DNA of 64,000 nt. Source: an uncultured Eubacteriales bacterium. GTDB taxonomy: Bacteria; Bacillota; Clostridia; Oscillospirales; CAG-272. The stretch covers positions 124,001-188,000 of the forward strand of contig CAKRZR010000001.1 of NCBI GenBank assembly GCA_934433485.1. Direction: 5' to 3'. Shown piece by piece: positions 1-9,440 of this stretch. Each line of letters starts with the position of its first letter. Position 1 is the stretch's first letter. The notes under the pieces are model-generated. The model was given only the letters and a program-made list of their open reading frames with translations. It did not search any database and had not been told where the DNA came from. A program made the position numbers and the translations under genes.

Positions 1-1813
1 AGTCTTCGATTCGTTTTTCCGCTGCCTCCGACTGCACCATGTAGTCCGACGGCGACAGTGTGCGCATCGTGCCGGCTTCGTATACGCGATAATTTGTGAG
101 CAAATTGTTGTGCGGCTTTTGGAAAAACAGCTCGTCGGTGATGAAGGAGCCGATGGACATGTGGGTCTGCTCGCAAACAAAGCCAGACTGTGCCGTCAGC
201 AGATTCTGCCCGAATGTGACGTTCACGGTTTTCTCGATCCCCAGCAGATGGAGCAGTGTCGGCATCAGATCCATATGCCCGCCGGCTGTGGAAATCGTTT
301 CCGTTACGCCGGAGCCGGGAATATGGATGATACACGGTACGTTGAATACGTCAAAAATCGTGTAGTCGCGACCGAGCAGATCGTGCATCTGGTCCGAAAT
401 CTGCGCGTCCGTGTTTGTCAGCGCGTAATGATCCCCGTAGATCACAAGGATGGAGTTGTCGTACAGCCCCGCTTCCTTGAGCTCGTCTACAAAGCTCTCG
501 ATTGCCCGGTCGACGTAATTCACCGCCTGCATGTACAGTCCAAACAGCGTTTCCTCGTCCGCCGGGGCGAGCGCGATTTCCCGATCCTTCAGCGGAATGG
601 CATACGGATGGTGCGAGGACACGGTGATATAGAAAGCGTAAAACGGCTCTTCATAGGTGGTGAGCTGCGCCATGGACTGCCGGAACAATTCCTTGTCCGA
701 AATACCCATCGGGAACGGGTCGATCTCTTCGAAATCCTCCAATGCCGTGAACGAGTCAAAGCCCTGCGCCGGATACGCTGTCCGCCGATTCCAGAAATCG
801 CCCTTGTAATTGTGGAACACATGCGCGCCGCTGTAGCCGTTGTCCTTGAGAAGCCACGGCAGTCCGTGATAATCGTTGTCCGTGTACTGGACATACGCCG
901 CAGCGTTTTCCGGTGCGAACAGGGAATTGTTGACCGCAAACTCCGCGTCCGCGGTATTGCCGCCGCCGATCTGGTAATAATAGTGGTCGAAATAGAGGGT
1001 GTCCTCTGTCAGCATCTGGTTGAGAAACGGCGTCAGCTCCTGACCATTGTACGAGGTGTTCAATGCGAAATTCTGGAACGCCTCCACTTGGAGCACAAAG
1101 ACGTTGCGTCCCTTTGCGATCGACCACAGCTCGTCCTCCGTTTCGGCGACGTAGCGGTACTGTTCCTTATCGACGGTACGCGCGGCAGTTTGCGAACGCA
1201 CCGCTTCTACGATATCGGTCACGTGATAGGAAAACAGCTCGTTCACCATGTACCGCGGCAGGAAATGCGTGACCAGTGCACCGGGCAGCACACAGACGAG
1301 ACAAAGCGCAGCGACAAAGGTGAAGGTGCAGGTCTGCTCCTTCTTTTGACGCGGCGGTTTTCTTCCGTCCGGAGAGGCAAGCGCCGATTTCCGACCATTG
1401 ACGGCGTACAGGAACCACAGCGGCAGGTCAAACAGGGAGAACAGCTGCCGCCATCCCATGAGCCGCAGGATCGTTTCCGAAACGTCGCCGAGCTGTCCGA
1501 CCATGGACAATTGCACCGCGCTTGGCAGCTTCGCGACATAGGCGTAATATACCCGGTCGACTGCCATGACAAACGAGCCGAGCGTAAAAAGCGACCAGAA
1601 CACGATCCTGCCAGCCTTTTTGGAAAAGAGCGAGACTACCCCGGAGAGTGCGGCGACAATACCGGTCGTGCAAAGGGCGAAGATCCATTCGTAGCCGTCT
1701 AAATGGAGACCGCTGTAGAACACATAGCTTTTCAGAAATAGGCATAAGAGCGCGGTAATCTGCCACCAGGGGATGGTGCGAAGAATGCCTGCACGGGAAA
1801 ACGAGCGTTTCAT
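1..1813 (-). CDS. LTA synthase family sulfatase-like protein (C-terminus cut by window edge)
   Basis: Membrane phosphoglycerol transferase of the LtaS/alkaline phosphatase superfamily, expected to move glycerol-phosphate from phosphatidylglycerol onto a lipid-linked polymer outside the membrane. About 604 codons are visible from ATG 1813 (MKRSFSRAG...); the 3' end runs off the window. The first ~200 residues are hydrophobic membrane spans. The extracellular enzyme domain then shows VLQVEAFQN, GGGNTADAEF around residue 285 (the Thr sits where LtaS has its catalytic nucleophile), HNYKGDFWNRR and ILVIYGDHY, all LtaS landmarks. A sigma-A promoter lies just upstream. It is read leftward, tail to tail with nothing visible. 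Family assignment is firm; the actual polymer made is not known. Confidence 0.9.
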   Translation of the reverse strand, partial: MKRSFSRAGILRTIPWWQITALLCLFLKSYVFYSGLHLDGYEWIFALCTTGIVAALSGVVSLFSKKAGRIVFWSLFTLGSFVMAVDRVYYAYVAKLPSAVQLSMVGQLGDVSETILRLMGWRQLFSLFDLPLWFLYAVNGRKSALASPDGRKPPRQKKEQTCTFTFVAALCLVCVLPGALVTHFLPRYMVNELFSYHVTDIVEAVRSQTAARTVDKEQYRYVAETEDELWSIAKGRNVFVLQVEAFQNFALNTSYNGQELTPFLNQMLTEDTLYFDHYYYQIGGGNTADAEFAVNNSLFAPENAAAYVQYTDNDYHGLPWLLKDNGYSGAHVFHNYKGDFWNRRTAYPAQGFDSFTALEDFEEIDPFPMGISDKELFRQSMAQLTTYEEPFYAFYITVSSHHPYAIPLKDREIALAPADEETLFGLYMQAVNYVDRAIESFVDELKEAGLYDNSILVIYGDHYALTNTDAQISDQMHDLLGRDYTIFDVFNVPCIIHIPGSGVTETISTAGGHMDLMPTLLHLLGIEKTVNVTFGQNLLTAQSGFVCEQTHMSIGSFITDELFFQKPHNNLLTNYRVYEAGTMRTLSPSDYMVQSEAAEKRIED

Positions 1814-1856
1814 AGGCAATACTGTCCTGTTCTGACGAAAAAATAGTCACCCATAT

Positions 1857-1884
1857 ATTATAGCACGTTTTTCCGGTTTGTGAA
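1857..1884 (-). promoter_or_regulatory. sigma-A promoter of the LTA synthase-like gene
   Basis: On the minus strand TTCACA (1879-1884), a 16-bp spacer and a perfect TATAAT (1857-1862) lie about 45 bp before ATG 1813. Confidence 0.65.
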
Positions 1885-1923
1885 AGCGTTTTTCGCAAAA
1901 ATTCAACTTTCGTTCACGGCTTC

Positions 1924-3348
1924 TTAAGACTTGTGCGCCGCGATATATCCTTTGTACCAATCGTAGGAGTCCTTTTTCCATCGCGCGAGCGAGCCCGCGC
2001 CATCGTCTGACCGGTCCACATAGACAAAGCCATAGCGTTTGGACATCTGACCGGTTCCCGCGCTGACACAGTCGAGCGGTGCCCACGCGAGATAGCCGCG
2101 CACGTCCACGCCCTCTGCCATCGCCGCTTCCACCATGCCCAGATGGGACGAGAGATAGTCGATGCGGTAGGAATCGTGGATTTTGCCGTCCGCTGTTACC
2201 GTATCGCGCGCGCCGAGTCCGTTTTCCACGATAAAGAGCGGCAGTTCATAGCGGTCGTACAGGGTGACCAGGGACAGCTTCAGACCGAGAGGATCGATCT
2301 GCCATCCCCATTCCGAGCGCGGAAGAGTCGGGTTCTCCACACCAAAGATGGTGTTCCCGGCGGTCGTGCGGTATTTTTCCGGCTCCGCGGCGGTACAGAG
2401 AGACATATAATAACTGAAAGATAGAAAATCCACGGTGTTCTCCGCAAGCATGGCGAGATCGCCGTTCACGATCGGAAGACTGTGCCCGGCGTGTGCGAGT
2501 CGGGAAAGCCACAGCGGTGGATACTTGCCCCGGCACAGCACGTCCGCGCAGAGAAAATTGTCCAGATTGTGCTGCTGCGCGCTTTCCACGTCGCGCGGAT
2601 CGGGGGTACGTGGACAGGCAGGCAGCATTGTGAGCATTGCACCCATTTTCGCGCCCGGATAAATCGCGCGCAACCGTTTCGCCACCACCGCGGAGCCGAT
2701 CAATTGATGATGGAGCGCGGCATACACGGCTTCATTGTCCGACGTGAGCAGACCTGCGGAGACAAACGGATGACGGAACACGCTGTCGATCTCATTGAAG
2801 CCAAGCCAGTACGTCACAAGATCGCCGAACGCCCGAAAGCACGCTTCGGCATAGCGGACAAAGGCGTCCATGACCACGCGGGCGGCAAATCCGTTGTAGG
2901 TCAGCGCCAGTGCCAACGGCATTTCGTAGTGGGACAGCGTGACCATCGGTTCCATGCCAAGCCGCCGCATTTCCGAAAAAACTTCTCTGTAATGCGCGAC
3001 GGCACGCGGGTTTGGCTCGGTTTCCATGCCGGTCGGGAAAAGACGGGACCATGCGATGGATACGCGCAGCATGGTGCAGCCCATATCGGAGAGCAGCGCC
3101 AGATCTTCCCGAAAACGGCGATAGTGGTCGATGCCGTCCCGTCTTGGATAGCGCCGGTCGTCCTTGTCCGTCATCGCCTGCCGCACCGTCTCCGCCGTGA
3201 TCGATGTGTGCCCCTTGTAGTCTGTGATGGAAAGATGCGGCTTTGCCGGGATCACATCCGCGACCGATATACCCTTGCCGTCCGTCTGCCATGCGCCCTC
3301 CACCTGATTTGCCGCCATCGCGCCGCCGAAATAAAACCCGTTTTTCAT
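1924..3348 (-). CDS. Glycoside hydrolase family 1, probable 6-phospho-beta-glucosidase
   Basis: 474-aa cytoplasmic GH1 enzyme expected to split phosphorylated beta-glucosides delivered by the PTS permease encoded immediately upstream. The N-terminus FYFGGAMAANQVEGAW is the standard GH1 opening; the acid/base Glu is in GFNEID (family usually NEP) and the nucleophile Glu in FIVENGLGARD near residue 375; the C-terminal KRYGFVYVD is also typical. Its ATG overlaps the stop of the PTS gene by 4 bp (ATGA, 3345-3348), so the two are translationally coupled. Length is normal for the family. Specificity for 6-phospho substrates is inferred from the PTS neighbour. Confidence 0.92.
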   Translation of the reverse strand: MKNGFYFGGAMAANQVEGAWQTDGKGISVADVIPAKPHLSITDYKGHTSITAETVRQAMTDKDDRRYPRRDGIDHYRRFREDLALLSDMGCTMLRVSIAWSRLFPTGMETEPNPRAVAHYREVFSEMRRLGMEPMVTLSHYEMPLALALTYNGFAARVVMDAFVRYAEACFRAFGDLVTYWLGFNEIDSVFRHPFVSAGLLTSDNEAVYAALHHQLIGSAVVAKRLRAIYPGAKMGAMLTMLPACPRTPDPRDVESAQQHNLDNFLCADVLCRGKYPPLWLSRLAHAGHSLPIVNGDLAMLAENTVDFLSFSYYMSLCTAAEPEKYRTTAGNTIFGVENPTLPRSEWGWQIDPLGLKLSLVTLYDRYELPLFIVENGLGARDTVTADGKIHDSYRIDYLSSHLGMVEAAMAEGVDVRGYLAWAPLDCVSAGTGQMSKRYGFVYVDRSDDGAGSLARWKKDSYDWYKGYIAAHKS

Positions 3349-5249
3349 TCCGCTGATCCTTTCGTATCCGTGCTGCGCAGGGTAAGGATCGTGTCGCCCG
3401 CACGGATCTGCCCGACGATTGCATCGAGTATGCGGTTTTCCACGTTTGTGACTACCATTGGTGTGGTCGGATCGTACCCGGCGTCCCGGATGGCGGCGAG
3501 ATCAAAGGTGAGCAGCAGCTGTCCTGCTTTCACATGTTCACCCGCGTGCACCTGCACCTGGTATGGCGCACCGTGCAAAGCGACCGTGTCCAGTCCGACG
3601 TGCAGAAGGATCTCCATTCCGCTGTCCGTCGTCATTGTGACCGCGTGCAGGCTGTCGGGGATATTCTCGATCACGCCATCCGCGGGCGCGTACAATTCTC
3701 CGGATTCCGGAACGATTGCCACGCCGTCGCCAAGCACACCGCCGGAGAAAACCGCATCCGGAACGGAGGACAGCGGTATGGCGTTCCCGGACAACGGCGA
3801 AACCAGCGTCACGGTATCGCATAATGCATCAACAGGAACTAGTGTTCCGTTTTGCGCCTTGTTTTCAGCGTCCTCTGCCGGATTTTCCACAGACACCGGA
3901 GTGGCTTCCGGACGGTGCAGCAACAGACCGGAGACAAATGCGCCGGCAAACGCGATCCCACCGCCAATGACCGCGTGGACGAGATTCATCGCGAGGTTTT
4001 CCGAGAGAAACATCGACAGACTGGCAAGACCGGGACCGACCGCGACATACGCCTCTACGGAAAACAGCCCGATATACGCGCCGCCCAGTCCCGCGCCGAT
4101 CACTACCGACCAGAGAATCCGCTTTTTCTGCAGCGTTACACCATACAGTGCCGGCTCCGTAATGCCGAACAGCGCAGAGATCCCGGCGGAAACAGCGGTG
4201 GTGCGTTCGTCCGGATCTTTGGCGCGCATCACAGCCGCGAAGCATCCGCCTGCTTCCGCAATGTTGTGGGCGAGAGATGCCGGCAGATAAAGAAGCTCTC
4301 TGCCAAGCTCGCTGATGGAGGTTACGGCATAGGGTACGAGTGCCTTATGCATGCCGGTCGCGATCATAAATGGCAGCACCATGGCAAGCAGTGTCACCGC
4401 GATCCAGCCGAGCTTCCTGAACAGGAAAAGGATCACCTGTGTGAACGCGACGCCGATCCAGTAGCCGAGCGGTCCAAGCGCGACGAGCGTCACCGGAACC
4501 ACGATGGCAATGCAGACTAGTGGAACAAAGAAAATGCGGATTACCTTCGGGCTCCAGCGGGTCACATATTTTTCGACAAGTGCCAAAAATAAAACTGCAA
4601 GCAGCGCCGGGAATACCTGGTACGCGTAGTTTACATTCGTCACCGGCAGACCGAATAATCGCGCGTCCCCGCCGATTACGGAGATCATATTGGGCAAAAG
4701 CAGCGCACCTGTCACAGACAGCGCCAGAAAACGGCTGCATTTGAGCTTGACGGCGGCGGCATCCGCGACAAGCAGCGGCAGAAAATAAAACGGTGCGTCC
4801 GCAAGTGTATTGAAGATCGTGTATCCGACGGAATCCTTTGCAATCAGCCCAACCATGCTGAACAGAAGCAACAGACTTTTGAGAATGCCGCCGCCAGCGA
4901 TCGCCGGAACCAGCGGTTGGAATACGCCGACGATGAAGTCGAGCACCACATCGCCTGCCTTCCGTTTTTGCACTGGCGCGTCCGGAGCGACAGACGTCGC
5001 GTTGTTGCCGGAGAGAAGCGGCGTCAGAGCCTCATAGACCTCTACGACCTGGTTGCCGATGATGACCTGGCACTGCGCCGTCATGACCACGCCGAGCACC
5101 CCCGGAATTTTTTGAAGCTCATCCACACGCGCCGCGCCGCTGTCCCTGAGCGTAAAGCGCAGTCTTGTCGAGCAGTGTTCGAGATGGGCGATGTTGGCTG
5201 CCCCGCCGACACCGGCAAGGATTGCCTCCGCTGTTTGTCTGTAGTCCAT
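3345..5249 (-). CDS. bglF: Beta-glucoside-type PTS transporter subunit EIIBCA
   Basis: Single-chain PTS permease in the order IIB-IIC-IIA, which imports and phosphorylates a beta-glucoside. The phosphorylated Cys of IIB is in HCSTRLRF (residue ~26), a long multi-span IIC region follows, and the IIA active His is in ILLHVGLDTV (residue ~549). The start is placed at ATG 5249, not the upstream in-frame ATG 5261, because GGAG lies 6 nt before 5249 (GGAGAAAATTATG), giving 634 aa. It is co-transcribed with the GH1 gene downstream (ATGA overlap). No BglG/LicT antiterminator is encoded nearby, unlike many bgl operons; the divergent gene at 5413 is the only candidate local regulator. Exact sugar unknown. 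Confidence 0.92.
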   Translation of the reverse strand: MDYRQTAEAILAGVGGAANIAHLEHCSTRLRFTLRDSGAARVDELQKIPGVLGVVMTAQCQVIIGNQVVEVYEALTPLLSGNNATSVAPDAPVQKRKAGDVVLDFIVGVFQPLVPAIAGGGILKSLLLLFSMVGLIAKDSVGYTIFNTLADAPFYFLPLLVADAAAVKLKCSRFLALSVTGALLLPNMISVIGGDARLFGLPVTNVNYAYQVFPALLAVLFLALVEKYVTRWSPKVIRIFFVPLVCIAIVVPVTLVALGPLGYWIGVAFTQVILFLFRKLGWIAVTLLAMVLPFMIATGMHKALVPYAVTSISELGRELLYLPASLAHNIAEAGGCFAAVMRAKDPDERTTAVSAGISALFGITEPALYGVTLQKKRILWSVVIGAGLGGAYIGLFSVEAYVAVGPGLASLSMFLSENLAMNLVHAVIGGGIAFAGAFVSGLLLHRPEATPVSVENPAEDAENKAQNGTLVPVDALCDTVTLVSPLSGNAIPLSSVPDAVFSGGVLGDGVAIVPESGELYAPADGVIENIPDSLHAVTMTTDSGMEILLHVGLDTVALHGAPYQVQVHAGEHVKAGQLLLTFDLAAIRDAGYDPTTPMVVTNVENRILDAIVGQIRAGDTILTLRSTDTKGSAE

Positions 5250-5364
5250 AATTTTCTCCATACATGGGATTGTTTTTCCCGTAGTATGCGCGGATTGGAC
5301 GAAAATATACGGAAAACATAGGGGAATACAGATGCCAGCATTTTATTTATACCCGTTTTCCCGC

Positions 5365-5393
5365 TTGTACTCCTGCTTTGTCCATGCTATACT
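5365..5393 (+). promoter_or_regulatory. Extended -10 promoter for the CD3324-like gene
   Basis: TTGTAC (5365-5370), 17-bp spacer, TATACT (5388-5393) preceded by TGC, an extended -10. The -35 is weak. It lies 20 bp before the TTG start at 5413. Confidence 0.55.
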
Positions 5394-5412
5394 ATTCACG
5401 GAGGTGAGAGGA

Positions 5413-6807
5413 TTGAGGTACGAAAACGCGCGCGATGTGCTATCGGAGGCATTGTTTCGCGAGGTGCAGAAATGTGCGGCTGGAAAATTACTCTATATCC
5501 CGGTGCCGCCGGAGACGCGGAAGGATTGGGGTGAGGTCACAGGCTCCCGCGCGGTGATCGCGGAGAGAAACCGGGAGATTAGAAGACGGTATCGAGAGGG
5601 AGAGAGCCCTGAATCGCTTGGGGAGATCTACCATCTCACACCGTATACGATCCGCGGTATCGTATACGCACGCAAAAACAAGAAAACAGTTGGCTTGCAG
5701 GAGGAATACGGCATGGAATTACAGGAGGTTTTCGCGCTGTACCACGACGGCGTACCGGACACGTGTACACTCGCGTATGAGGATGAGAACGAGGCTTCGT
5801 GGGGAGATATATACTACGTGCACGATTATCGTGTCACCTGGGGAGACACGGAGCTGCTTGTGCGGATCGAGCAGTACTGCTTTGCCACCGAAGCGCGCGT
5901 CTGCCAGATGGATCGTGTGATCGATCTTTACCACGCAATGGGCTACGACTGCACCAGAATCGTGAAAAACCGCCATGGGGAGCTGTGCCGTACCGTGATG
6001 TACAACGGACATCCCTGCGTCGTCTGGGCGGAGGAATCGGACGCGCGCGCCGTGACGTTTGAAATGTACAAGGACAATCGAACCGCGGACGGCAGATACG
6101 TGTGCCACGATGAAATTCTGACCGCCTGTGCCAGAGCCGCCGCACTCCATACGACCGGGGAGGAAAAAACATACACCATTCTTTTCGACCCGCTGTCCGC
6201 CGCGGAATCCGGGTACGGCGACTTCATCGACGAATATGTGCGATTTGACCTGCAGAACCAGATCCACGCCGCCTGTCCGTCCCTTGTCGGAATGTATGAT
6301 ACGCTCCTTGCCCGTTACATGGAAAACCGGGAATCTCTCCGCGCGTTGTGGGGATCTCTGCCGACCTCGCTCTTTAACGGGGACGAATCCGATCCGTATT
6401 TTCTCACGCCGGACGGGCATCTCGCCGGATACCACTGTTTCCTGGAAGGCGGTCTGGATGTGTGCGTGAGCCAGTTTTTCGACCGTATTCTCAGCCTGGA
6501 TGAAGCGCTGCCTGCGGACTATGTGACAAAACTGCCCGCGGATACGGGGCTGCAAAAGCAGTTCGCCGATGGAATTCTGCGGGATCTTGCCGTGATCGGG
6601 GAAACCTACACGTTCACGGAAACGGAGGTCCGCGCCATGCCGTATCTCTATCGCATGTATCTCTTTGGCGTGACCTTCCACTACGGCGCGGCGTGGGAAA
6701 CGTTCGCCGATCCGGAGCGTGCGGAGCCGCTCCTTACCTATCTGCTCCGGAAGCTTACGGAGAATACGATCGATTTCACCGGATGTATGAAAACACAAGA
6801 CAAATAA
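5413..6807 (+). CDS. CD3324-type HTH protein fused to a degenerate kinase-like (APH fold) domain
   Basis: About 464 aa. The first ~90 residues (RYENARDVLSEALFREVQ, IPVPPETRKDWGEVTG, RNREIRRRY, LGEIYHLTPYTIRGIVY) match the small CD3324/Mor-like HTH family, which normally stands alone. The remainder resembles an aminoglycoside-phosphotransferase-fold domain: alternating beta/alpha pattern, Glu-rich start, and SLFNGDESDPYFLTPDG where active kinases have HGD...N, followed by a position lacking the usual DxD. I infer a pseudo-kinase or an unusual ligand-binding domain. The start is TTG 5413, chosen because GGAGG (5400-5404) sits 8 nt upstream and the protein then begins as the family does. It diverges from the PTS-GH1 operon, so it may regulate it. 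No close function is known. Confidence 0.7.
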   Translation: MRYENARDVLSEALFREVQKCAAGKLLYIPVPPETRKDWGEVTGSRAVIAERNREIRRRYREGESPESLGEIYHLTPYTIRGIVYARKNKKTVGLQEEYGMELQEVFALYHDGVPDTCTLAYEDENEASWGDIYYVHDYRVTWGDTELLVRIEQYCFATEARVCQMDRVIDLYHAMGYDCTRIVKNRHGELCRTVMYNGHPCVVWAEESDARAVTFEMYKDNRTADGRYVCHDEILTACARAAALHTTGEEKTYTILFDPLSAAESGYGDFIDEYVRFDLQNQIHAACPSLVGMYDTLLARYMENRESLRALWGSLPTSLFNGDESDPYFLTPDGHLAGYHCFLEGGLDVCVSQFFDRILSLDEALPADYVTKLPADTGLQKQFADGILRDLAVIGETYTFTETEVRAMPYLYRMYLFGVTFHYGAAWETFADPERAEPLLTYLLRKLTENTIDFTGCMKTQDK

Positions 6808-6819
6808 AAGGGAAAACGT

Positions 6820-6872
6820 AAAAAAAGCACACCGGAATTTTCCATTAACTGGATTTTTTCGGTGTGCTTTTG
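6820..6872. terminator. Bidirectional intrinsic terminator
   Basis: AAAAGCACACCG (6823-6834) pairs with CGGTGTGCTTTT (6860-6871). A U-rich run follows on either strand, so it serves both the gene ending at 6807 and the minus-strand gene ending at 6904. Confidence 0.85.
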
Positions 6873-6903
6873 TTTTTATGTCGTCAGCACGGTGCTTCTT
6901 CTG

Positions 6904-8631
6904 TCAATGGCGGATGTTTTCGCAGTTGTCCGTGAAGAGAGCAAACGCGTCTGGTCTGTCGCTGTGGTTGCGGCGGATCTCCACGTCGTCACAGTTGCGC
7001 AGCGCGATGTCATGCTGTACGCTTGCCACGTTCGGATCATACGGATCGGCACAGCAGTCCTCGAACACATTGTCCTCGATCTTCACCCCGCGTGCGGCAG
7101 ATACATAGATACCGGACGCGCCGCAGTGGATAAAGCGGTTATTGTGGATGGAAAGGTTCGTGTGTACGCCTGCCGGATAATCCGCGCTGCCCGCGTCGTG
7201 CGCCGCCTTCATGACAATTGCACCGAGATTCGCGCCGGAGTGGAGAAAACCGCATTTTTCAAATGTGCAGTTCCGGATCTCCACGTTGTCGCTCGGACCG
7301 ACCTCGTACCAGACCTTGATGTCCGGCGAGATGATGATCCCCGGCAGGCTCATGCCGTAGATGCGGCAGTTTTCCACAAGCATGTTGCGCGATTGCAGGA
7401 GAAAGCCGCGTGCTCTCGTGTGGCGCACCTCGCAGTTTTCGATATGAACGGATGCGAAAAAGCTGTCGTTCGCGAGAATGTCGCCGAGGGCGTATTCCCC
7501 GGTATGCGTTTCGATCACCGCGTCGCCGTGGTCGTAGGAGGCAAGGGTAAGCGTACCCTTTTCCAAAAACGTGTGCCTGTCGTAAACGTGCAGGATGTCC
7601 CCGGCTTCCGCAAACGACGGAGACAGTTCTCCCGGCTCCATCTGGCGGTTGCGGTAGATGCAGTGGAGCGAACCGTCCGCGCGGATCTCCCCGATCTCGC
7701 CTGCCTGCGAGTGGATGTTGAGCGCATCGTCGCCCAGACCGACAAAGGTGCAGTTTTTCATGTGGAGATAGCCCATCAGCCCGACAATGTGGATGCCGTC
7801 CGCGTTTCCGGCGTAGAGGGCGGGAGAGTCTTTCGGCAGACGGATGTTGAAGTCTTCAAAGGTGAAGTCCGATGAGCGCGGAGAGATGACGGCGCCCATG
7901 CTGTTGCACCGCTCGATCTCAATGTGCCGCAGCGCGACCATGTGGCAGTCCGCAAACGTGAAAACGGACGTGTTGTAGATCACATAGCGGTAGAGCACCC
8001 GGTGACCGATGGTCAGGCGCGACAGGTTCCAGCTCTCCGGCATGAAAACGCGGATCTTATGATCGCCGATGACCTCGTAGCGTGTGCCGGTGAACTTTGT
8101 GCGAACGCCGCCGTGCCCGTCCGGCAGCTCTTCCTTTGTGATATGGTCGTAGGTCTCGATCACATAGTCCGGCGTGCCTTCCTCATCGCAGGTATCGGTG
8201 CCCCAAAAATGCTCCCAGCCGGTGACAGGAAAGCTCTCGTCGATCTGTACGTCGTAGGTGTGTGCCGCCTCGTCCTTGGCAATGACGCGTCCGGCGCAGT
8301 TGGTCGGGTTGTCCGTTGTGAATGTGAGATGTTCAAAGGTCAGATCGCGGTTGTCCCGGCAGGCGAAAGCGGTATTGTTCAGCGCCGGATCGTCGCAGGG
8401 GGAAAAGTGCGTGACAAAAACGGTGGGACTGTTCCCATCTACGCCGGCCTCGCCGCGAATGGTCAGACCGCGCCTGCCCCGGACGGAGACGGGCTTGGAG
8501 AGAAAATAGGCGCCGGCAGGGAAAAAGAGCGTGGCGTCGTTCGGCAGTGTCGAGAGCAGCCTGGTCAGCGCGTCGGAAATGCACGCTTTGCCGGGATAGA
8601 TCCCGTGATCGGTGACGGTGTAAAGAGCCAT
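6904..8631 (-). CDS. Right-handed parallel beta-helix protein, GH110/GH28-like
   Basis: 575 aa. After a pectate-lyase-like first strand (FFPAGAYFLSKPVSVRG) come many beta-helix rungs with N/D and F/V ladders. NADGIHIVG plus NCTFVGLGDDALNIHS resemble the acidic active-site rungs of beta-helix glycosidases such as GH110 alpha-1,3-galactosidases or GH28. There is no obvious signal peptide, so it may act in the cytoplasm or be exported another way. The start is ATG 8631 (GGAGG 5 nt upstream) rather than an in-frame start 17 codons earlier that lacks an SD. It is a single-gene unit with its own promoter and a shared terminator. The substrate is not predictable from sequence alone. Confidence 0.8.
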   Translation of the reverse strand: MALYTVTDHGIYPGKACISDALTRLLSTLPNDATLFFPAGAYFLSKPVSVRGRRGLTIRGEAGVDGNSPTVFVTHFSPCDDPALNNTAFACRDNRDLTFEHLTFTTDNPTNCAGRVIAKDEAAHTYDVQIDESFPVTGWEHFWGTDTCDEEGTPDYVIETYDHITKEELPDGHGGVRTKFTGTRYEVIGDHKIRVFMPESWNLSRLTIGHRVLYRYVIYNTSVFTFADCHMVALRHIEIERCNSMGAVISPRSSDFTFEDFNIRLPKDSPALYAGNADGIHIVGLMGYLHMKNCTFVGLGDDALNIHSQAGEIGEIRADGSLHCIYRNRQMEPGELSPSFAEAGDILHVYDRHTFLEKGTLTLASYDHGDAVIETHTGEYALGDILANDSFFASVHIENCEVRHTRARGFLLQSRNMLVENCRIYGMSLPGIIISPDIKVWYEVGPSDNVEIRNCTFEKCGFLHSGANLGAIVMKAAHDAGSADYPAGVHTNLSIHNNRFIHCGASGIYVSAARGVKIEDNVFEDCCADPYDPNVASVQHDIALRNCDDVEIRRNHSDRPDAFALFTDNCENIRH

Positions 8632-8672
8632 GAGTACCTCCAAATGATGGATCGAATTTTTCTGTAGGATTA

Positions 8673-8701
8673 AAGATAGCACAAAAAGACAGGTTTGTCA
8701 A
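8673..8701 (-). promoter_or_regulatory. sigma-A promoter of the beta-helix gene
   Basis: Minus strand TTGACA (8696-8701), 17-bp spacer, TATCTT (8673-8678) with TGC just before it (extended -10). Confidence 0.7.
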
Positions 8702-8770
8702 TGGGATTTCGGGAAATTTTGTGAGAAAACGCAAATCCCGTGAAAATGTCACCAAAATCCACACGGACGG

Positions 8771-8799
8771 TTGACAAAGGCGGGTTTATCGTGTATACT
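8771..8799 (+). promoter_or_regulatory. Consensus promoter of the bioY-birA operon
   Basis: TTGACA (8771-8776), 17-bp spacer, TATACT (8794-8799), 35 bp before bioY. I could not find a convincing BirA-type palindrome around it. Confidence 0.85.
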
Positions 8800-8834
8800 A
8801 TTGTCATAAGATAACTGTTCCGGAGGTATTCCCT

Positions 8835-9440
8835 ATGCACGCATCCACCACGAAGCCGCGTCGCGCGAGAATCTATACATTGACCTCGATGGCGTTTGGC
8901 TGCGCACTGCTTATGCTGTCCGCGTTTCTCACAATCTCCATTCCACCGATGGCTCCCGTGACGCTGCAGACCTTCGCTGTCTTTCTTGTCACGCTGTGGC
9001 TCGGCTGGAAAAACGGCTTTCTGACCGTACTCGCTTATATCGTGTGCGGCGCGCTCGGACTGCCGGTGTTCGCTGGCGGAAACGGCGGCTTTGGTGTGCT
9101 TGTCGGCTCGACCGGGGGGTACATTTTCGGATTTTTGCTCATCCCGCTCGTTTCCGGCGCGCTATTGCACCTGCTGCCGTGCCGGATGCTCTCAAAATAC
9201 GCCGCGCTGACTGCGGGACTTGCCGCCTGCTATCTGTTCGGCACGATCTGGTTTACACATCTCTACAGCGCGGCAAACGGGAAAATCGGCTTTCTCAGCG
9301 CGCTTCTCATGTGTGTAGTTCCGTATATTCTGCCGGATCTCGCGAAAATGACGGTGGCGATTCTGCTCTGGCAGCGTGTGGCGCCGCAGGTGGAAAAACT
9401 GACGGAAAAACACAATCAGACAAGGAGGCTCGGACAATGA
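8835..9440 (+). CDS. bioY: BioY family biotin transporter (ECF substrate-binding component)
   Basis: 201-aa integral membrane protein with six hydrophobic spans. PVTLQTFAVFLVTLWLGWKNGF and the glycine-rich loop GALGLPVFAGGNGGFGVLVGSTGGYIFGF are BioY signatures. It captures biotin for an ECF-type importer whose energising module (EcfAA'T) is not encoded here. SD GGAGG precedes ATG 8835. The stop overlaps the birA start (ATGA at 9437-9440), so biotin uptake and biotin attachment are coupled in one operon. Confidence 0.93.
   Translation: MHASTTKPRRARIYTLTSMAFGCALLMLSAFLTISIPPMAPVTLQTFAVFLVTLWLGWKNGFLTVLAYIVCGALGLPVFAGGNGGFGVLVGSTGGYIFGFLLIPLVSGALLHLLPCRMLSKYAALTAGLAACYLFGTIWFTHLYSAANGKIGFLSALLMCVVPYILPDLAKMTVAILLWQRVAPQVEKLTEKHNQTRRLGQ

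Noticed and set aside
110..1702. Long plus-strand ORF of 530 codons
   Set aside because: It is the antisense shadow of the LTA synthase-like gene: no SD, no recognisable domain, Arg/His/Val-rich low-quality protein.
2482..4290. 602-codon plus-strand ORF across the bgl operon
   Set aside because: Antisense of GH1 and PTS genes, whose motifs are intact on the minus strand. Long antisense frames are expected in this GC-rich codon usage.
8800..8834. Possible BirA operator before bioY
   Set aside because: The region has TTGTCATAAGATAACTG but no clear inverted repeat matching known BirA boxes; not called.
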